NCBI GenBank assembly: GCA_964342585.1 | Contig: CAYFHK010000028.1 | Coordinates: 1 to 23,898 of the forward strand | Length of the DNA stretch: 23,898 bases | Direction: 5' to 3' | Source of the DNA: Parvularcula sp964342585 | Lineage (GTDB): Bacteria; Pseudomonadota; Alphaproteobacteria; Caulobacterales; Parvularculaceae | Shown: positions 22,220 through 23,898 of the stretch, piece after piece | How positions within the stretch are numbered: position 1 is the stretch's first letter | Layout: every line of letters begins with the position of its first letter | The notes under the pieces: generated by a model | Told to the model about the DNA's origin: nothing | Databases searched by the model: none | Seen by the model: only the letters and a program-made list of their open reading frames with translations | Position numbers and translations under genes: made by a program

Positions 22220-23154
22220 CCACAGAATGGGGACGCCACGGGTTCACGCAGGCGGATATTCCGCACCAGGCTGGAAAGACCTATGCCATCACCGGGGCCA
22301 ATAGTGGCATTGGCTTCGAAGCCGCGCGGCTTCTTGGCAAGGCCGGCGCGGAAATCATTCTGCTCTGCCGAAATCCAGAAAAAGCGAGCCGCGCCGAGAC
22401 GAAGCTACGGGAGCAAGCATCGGAAGGTCGATACCGAACGATTTTGATCGATCTCGCCGATCTGAAGAACGTTCATGATGCGGCATATACGCTGCGCCAG
22501 CACTGTGATGGCCTGGATGGGCTGATCAACAATGCTGGCCTGAACACGGTGAAGCCGCAGAAAACCGCACAAGGCTATGAGCTGACCTGGGGGGTGAATG
22601 TGCTGGGCGGTTTCGCGTTGGCAGCGCTTGTCAGTGATCTTGTCGAAAAGCCCAGCGGGCGGTTCGTGTGGCTATCTAGTAATTTCCATCGGTTCGTCAG
22701 CAAAAATCCTTTCAACGTGGAAAGGCCGGATCAAGAGCATCAAGGCGTTGCGGCCTATAATGTCAGTAAACTCGCAAATTTGATGCTTTCCTTGGAATTG
22801 CAACGCCAACTGACGACAGCCGGGAAAACCGCGACCAGCTATGCCTGCCATCCCGGTTTCGCGGCCACCAACATCGTGGAAAACGGCGCAGGAAAAATGG
22901 CGGCATTGATGGTGAAACCATTCGAGGCGTTGATTGCACAGCCCCCGGAGAAAGGCGCACTGCCCACGGTGCTTTGCGCCGCAGCCGCCGAGGCAGCGCC
23001 GGGCGGCTATTACGGCCCAAAGGGCTTCCTGCACCAAAACGGCCCGGTCGGCCGCGAAACGCCCTCCTCCCTTGCGCGCGATCAACAGGCGGCAGGCCAG
23101 CTTTGGTCGCTGTGCTCGTCACAAACTGAGACAAATTGGAAGATCTTCCGTTAA
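22216..23154 (+). CDS. Short-chain dehydrogenase/reductase
   Basis: NAD(P)-dependent oxidoreductase of 312 residues. The cofactor loop is TGANSGIG (26-33), NNAG at 105-108, the catalytic Ser in WLSS (152-155), and YNVSK (Tyr181, Lys185). The layout resembles retinol-dehydrogenase/WW-domain-oxidoreductase-like SDRs, with PG...T after the catalytic site. The CRN motif at 51-53 after strand 2 hints at NADP preference. The start is the ATGA overlap with mazG; a longer frame would lie inside mazG. The substrate is unknown. Confidence 0.88.
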   Translation: MTTEWGRHGFTQADIPHQAGKTYAITGANSGIGFEAARLLGKAGAEIILLCRNPEKASRAETKLREQASEGRYRTILIDLADLKNVHDAAYTLRQHCDGLDGLINNAGLNTVKPQKTAQGYELTWGVNVLGGFALAALVSDLVEKPSGRFVWLSSNFHRFVSKNPFNVERPDQEHQGVAAYNVSKLANLMLSLELQRQLTTAGKTATSYACHPGFAATNIVENGAGKMAALMVKPFEALIAQPPEKGALPTVLCAAAAEAAPGGYYGPKGFLHQNGPVGRETPSSLARDQQAAGQLWSLCSSQTETNWKIFR

Positions 23155-23230
23155 GGTCTCTTAAGATCCTTCTCTTAGGCCCGTGGGTGGAGGGGGCGTT
23201 TAGGGAGCCCCGACGACCGGAGGTTCACCC

Positions 23231-23898
23231 ATGCGCCGCCATCTCTTCAGCGCAACCACCATTCTTTTGTCGACCGCCCTTATTGTGCCCGCCACCGCTG
23301 GCGAGATTGCCGTCAGTGGACAGATCGGGACGCCCGGCATCGGTGTGGGTGTCAAAGCCGAAGTTTTCCCGCGTATCGGTGTCCGGCTGGGCTATGATTA
23401 TCTCGCCCTCGAACTCGACGACGAAGAATTTGACGACGTCACCTATGATGTGGATGCGGATTTCAGCGCCTTCACCTTGGCCGTCGATTTTCACCCCTTT
23501 GCCAATGGCTTCAATATGAGCGCAGGGATCAGCCAGGGTGATCGGGGCTTTGATCTTTCCGGCATGCCAAGCTCTTCGGTGGAGATCGGCGATATCGTCC
23601 TGACACCTACCGAAGTCGGCACCCTGATCGGCGAAGCTGAGTGGGCCTCAACCGCGCCCTATCTCGGGATTGGGTGGGATAGCTCGATCACGCGGGACGC
23701 GCGCTGGCATTTCATCGCCCGCGCCGGTGTTCTGCTCCTCGATGAACCCGATGTCGAGCTTCGCTCAGAGGGCGGGCTGTTGTCCTCCGACCCCACGGTG
23801 CAAGCGGAGATCGAACAGGAAGAGCAGTCGCTGCAAGAGGATTTGGATGACTACTCTTTGTACCCCGTGCTCTCGCTCGGTGTCGCGTATCAGTTCTA
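23231..23898 (+). CDS. Outer-membrane beta-barrel protein, stop codon cut by window end
   Basis: From ATG 23231, with an ideal GGAGGT 6 bases upstream, 222 codons run to the window edge. The N-terminus MRRHLFSATTILLSTALIVP is a Sec signal peptide with likely cleavage after ATA. The mature part alternates hydrophobic and polar residues as beta-strands do (VRLGYDYLALEL, FTLAVDFHPF, APYLGIGWD), and the chain ends in VAYQF. A terminal Phe is the usual signal for the BAM machinery, and the last two bases, TA, are probably the start of the stop codon, so the protein is likely complete. An acidic Glu/Gln/Asp-rich insertion precedes the last strand. A short GGGGC/GCCCC hairpin (23193-23211) lies just upstream. 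No family name can be assigned. Confidence 0.82.
   Translation, partial: MRRHLFSATTILLSTALIVPATAGEIAVSGQIGTPGIGVGVKAEVFPRIGVRLGYDYLALELDDEEFDDVTYDVDADFSAFTLAVDFHPFANGFNMSAGISQGDRGFDLSGMPSSSVEIGDIVLTPTEVGTLIGEAEWASTAPYLGIGWDSSITRDARWHFIARAGVLLLDEPDVELRSEGGLLSSDPTVQAEIEQEEQSLQEDLDDYSLYPVLSLGVAYQF

Overview
This is a GC-rich chromosomal window from an alphaproteobacterium. The evidence is the division/cell-wall (dcw) gene order, an RNase P RNA gene next to mraZ, a DAP-type MurE and a FixK/FNR-like site. A Parvularculales or Caulobacterales-like lineage is my guess; there is no 16S or tRNA here to settle it.

Left part (1-11228, minus strand): a compact dcw operon read right to left: mraZ, rsmH, ftsL, ftsI, murE, murF, mraY, murD-like, ftsW and murG, with murG cut by the window edge. 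Most junctions are 4-bp ATGA/GTGA overlaps or gaps of about 1-10 bp (the largest is 14 bp, mraY to murD), so this is one transcription unit with translational coupling. It makes the soluble and lipid-linked peptidoglycan precursors and the FtsW/FtsI septal synthase pair. Two genes look unusual. The murD-position protein has lost nearly every catalytic residue of the family, and FtsI carries KTA instead of the KTG active-site triad.

Middle (11390-15806): rnpB and a TraR/DksA zinc-finger gene lie on the minus strand. Divergent from them are a membrane-anchored winged-helix regulator with TPR repeats and an Mpl-type murein peptide ligase. The dksA-like/regulator intergenic region holds a strong FNR/FixK-type palindrome, placed as expected for class II activation of the dksA-like gene.

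Right part (16031-19605, plus): a two-gene unit that is the most interesting item in the window. It encodes a Tat-exported flavin amine/L-amino-acid oxidase, followed 8 bp later by a lipoprotein fusing a c-type cytochrome, a long Ala/Pro/Glu linker and two RidA imine-deaminase domains. I infer a periplasmic amino acid dehydrogenase that passes electrons to its partner's haem while the RidA domains hydrolyse the reactive imine product.

Far right (19616-23898): a SAM methyltransferase overlapping ilvE (minus); then mazG overlapping an SDR oxidoreductase gene (plus); and an outer-membrane beta-barrel protein gene whose stop codon is cut by the window end. No insertion sequences, CRISPR arrays or tRNAs were seen. 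No intergenic stretch exceeds 300 bases.
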